Shown one piece after another: positions 63,579 through 64,000 of a stretch of DNA of 64,000 nt. Origin of the DNA: JAOZPE01 sp964601275 (lineage in GTDB: Bacteria > Krumholzibacteriota > Krumholzibacteriia > JAJRXK01); contig CAZRMV010000002.1 in NCBI GenBank assembly GCA_964601275.1, forward strand, positions 186,001-250,000. The letters are read 5' to 3'. How positions within the stretch are numbered: position 1 is the stretch's first letter; each line of letters opens with the position of its first letter. A program made the translations under genes and the position numbers. Under the pieces are notes generated by a model that was not told the origin of the DNA, ran no database searches, and saw nothing but the letters and a program-made list of their open reading frames with translations.

Positions 63579-64000
63579 GCGAGATGGTCTTCCGCGAGCG
63601 CAAGAAGCGATCGAAGGTCGTCCTGAACATCACATCGCTCATCGATGTCCTTTTCCTGCTGCTCATCTTCTTCATGATCACCGGCACCTTCAAGCGCGCG
63701 GGCGAGATGAAGTTGCAGTTGCCGGAATCATCGACGGCGGCCCCGTTGAGTTCCGGGACCCAGAGTCACCAGGTCGAACTCGTATTGAAGGAGAACGGGG
63801 AGATCCTTCTCAACGACGAGAAGGTGCCGTCCAGCGAGGTGCCGGGCCGCCTCAGGAAACTGCGCCAGACCGATGAGGAATCGACGGTGCTCCTGGATGC
63901 CGAGGCGGGAGCCCGGCATGGCGACGTGATCCGGTTGCTCGATTTCGTCCGGGAAGCGGGCTTCTCCGGAGTGGCCTTCGGAACCCACATCAAGACCTTC
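63575..64000 (+). CDS. exbD-like: ExbD/TolR-type protein, cut by the right edge
   Basis: 142 residues are visible; the frame is still open at 64000, so the C-terminus is missing. The start is GTG at 63575, overlapping the exbB stop (GTGA); ATG at 63584 is the alternative. The single TM helix carries the essential Asp in NITSLIDVLFLLLIFFMITG, and the periplasmic domain (VELVLKENGEILLNDEKVPS, HGDVIRLLDFVREAGFSGVA) is typical of ExbD/TolR. Together with exbB-like and tonB-like genes it forms an energy-transduction set. Confidence 0.93.
   Translation, partial: MSEMVFRERKKRSKVVLNITSLIDVLFLLLIFFMITGTFKRAGEMKLQLPESSTAAPLSSGTQSHQVELVLKENGEILLNDEKVPSSEVPGRLRKLRQTDEESTVLLDAEAGARHGDVIRLLDFVREAGFSGVAFGTHIKTF

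Overview
The window is GC-rich, gene-dense bacterial chromosome. Three proteins (22565-23389, 24888-27311, 57948-60650) end in the same FlgD-like/T9SS-type C-terminal sorting domain, with an NPFNP-type loop, a YDLRGRRV strand and an R-V-W-[ND]-G-R-D turn. Together with many Sec signal peptides and lipoboxes, this points to a diderm of the FCB superphylum or a related candidate phylum (Eisenbacteria- or Krumholzibacteria-like). The placement is inferred from style, not proven. I see no IS element, phage, integrase or CRISPR array, so this looks like core chromosome with some unusual cargo.

Layout. 1-7546 (minus): a heavy-metal efflux operon coding for a Cys-rich secreted peptide, a TolC-like lipoprotein, an adaptor, a CzcA/CusA-type RND pump, a secreted HMA-domain protein and an outer-membrane channel. 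7614-9668 (minus): a COG3014-type and an LpoB-like lipoprotein. 9921-12462: enoyl-CoA hydratase and thiolase facing a universal stress protein whose upstream region holds an FNR-like dyad. 12805-19388: tRNA-Leu followed by the proteostasis cluster tig-clpP-clpX-lon-engB. 19399-22509: a strongly promoted haem/calcium-type secreted protein, purA and an unknown membrane-anchored protein. 22565-29944: mostly exported proteins (Sec-exported Hcp-fold protein, Fn3 lipoprotein, C39-like protease, OB-fold protein), plus tRNA-Lys and a CDF transporter.

30572-38750: an M1 aminopeptidase and tryptophanase face a two-gene unit coding for GatD and GatE, the tRNA-dependent amidotransferase normally regarded as archaeal. 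A thioesterase and a hemerythrin follow. 39013-42367 is an SOS-type operon, dinB - a degenerate DnaE-like protein - lexA. Then come tRNA-Glu, a surface-repeat protein, an orphan tandem microcompartment shell protein, PepT with a POT-type peptide transporter, an AIM24 protein, a Nudix hydrolase, a phosphodiesterase-nuclease fusion, a Ser/Thr kinase, a BtpA-like protein, a 56-residue histone-fold protein, a dipeptide epimerase, ComM, an outer-membrane protein, an FG-GAP protein, MurB and a TonB-ExbB-ExbD set cut by the right edge.

How the genes work together. Peptide and amino-acid use recurs: peptide uptake (POT), PepT, M1 aminopeptidase, dipeptide epimerase, tryptophanase, and acyl-CoA enzymes downstream. 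The most unusual items are bacterial GatDE, the dinB/DnaE-like/lexA cassette, the bacterial histone, the Sec-exported Hcp protein and the AP-EEP fusion. All functional calls come from reading motifs by eye; no database search was possible.
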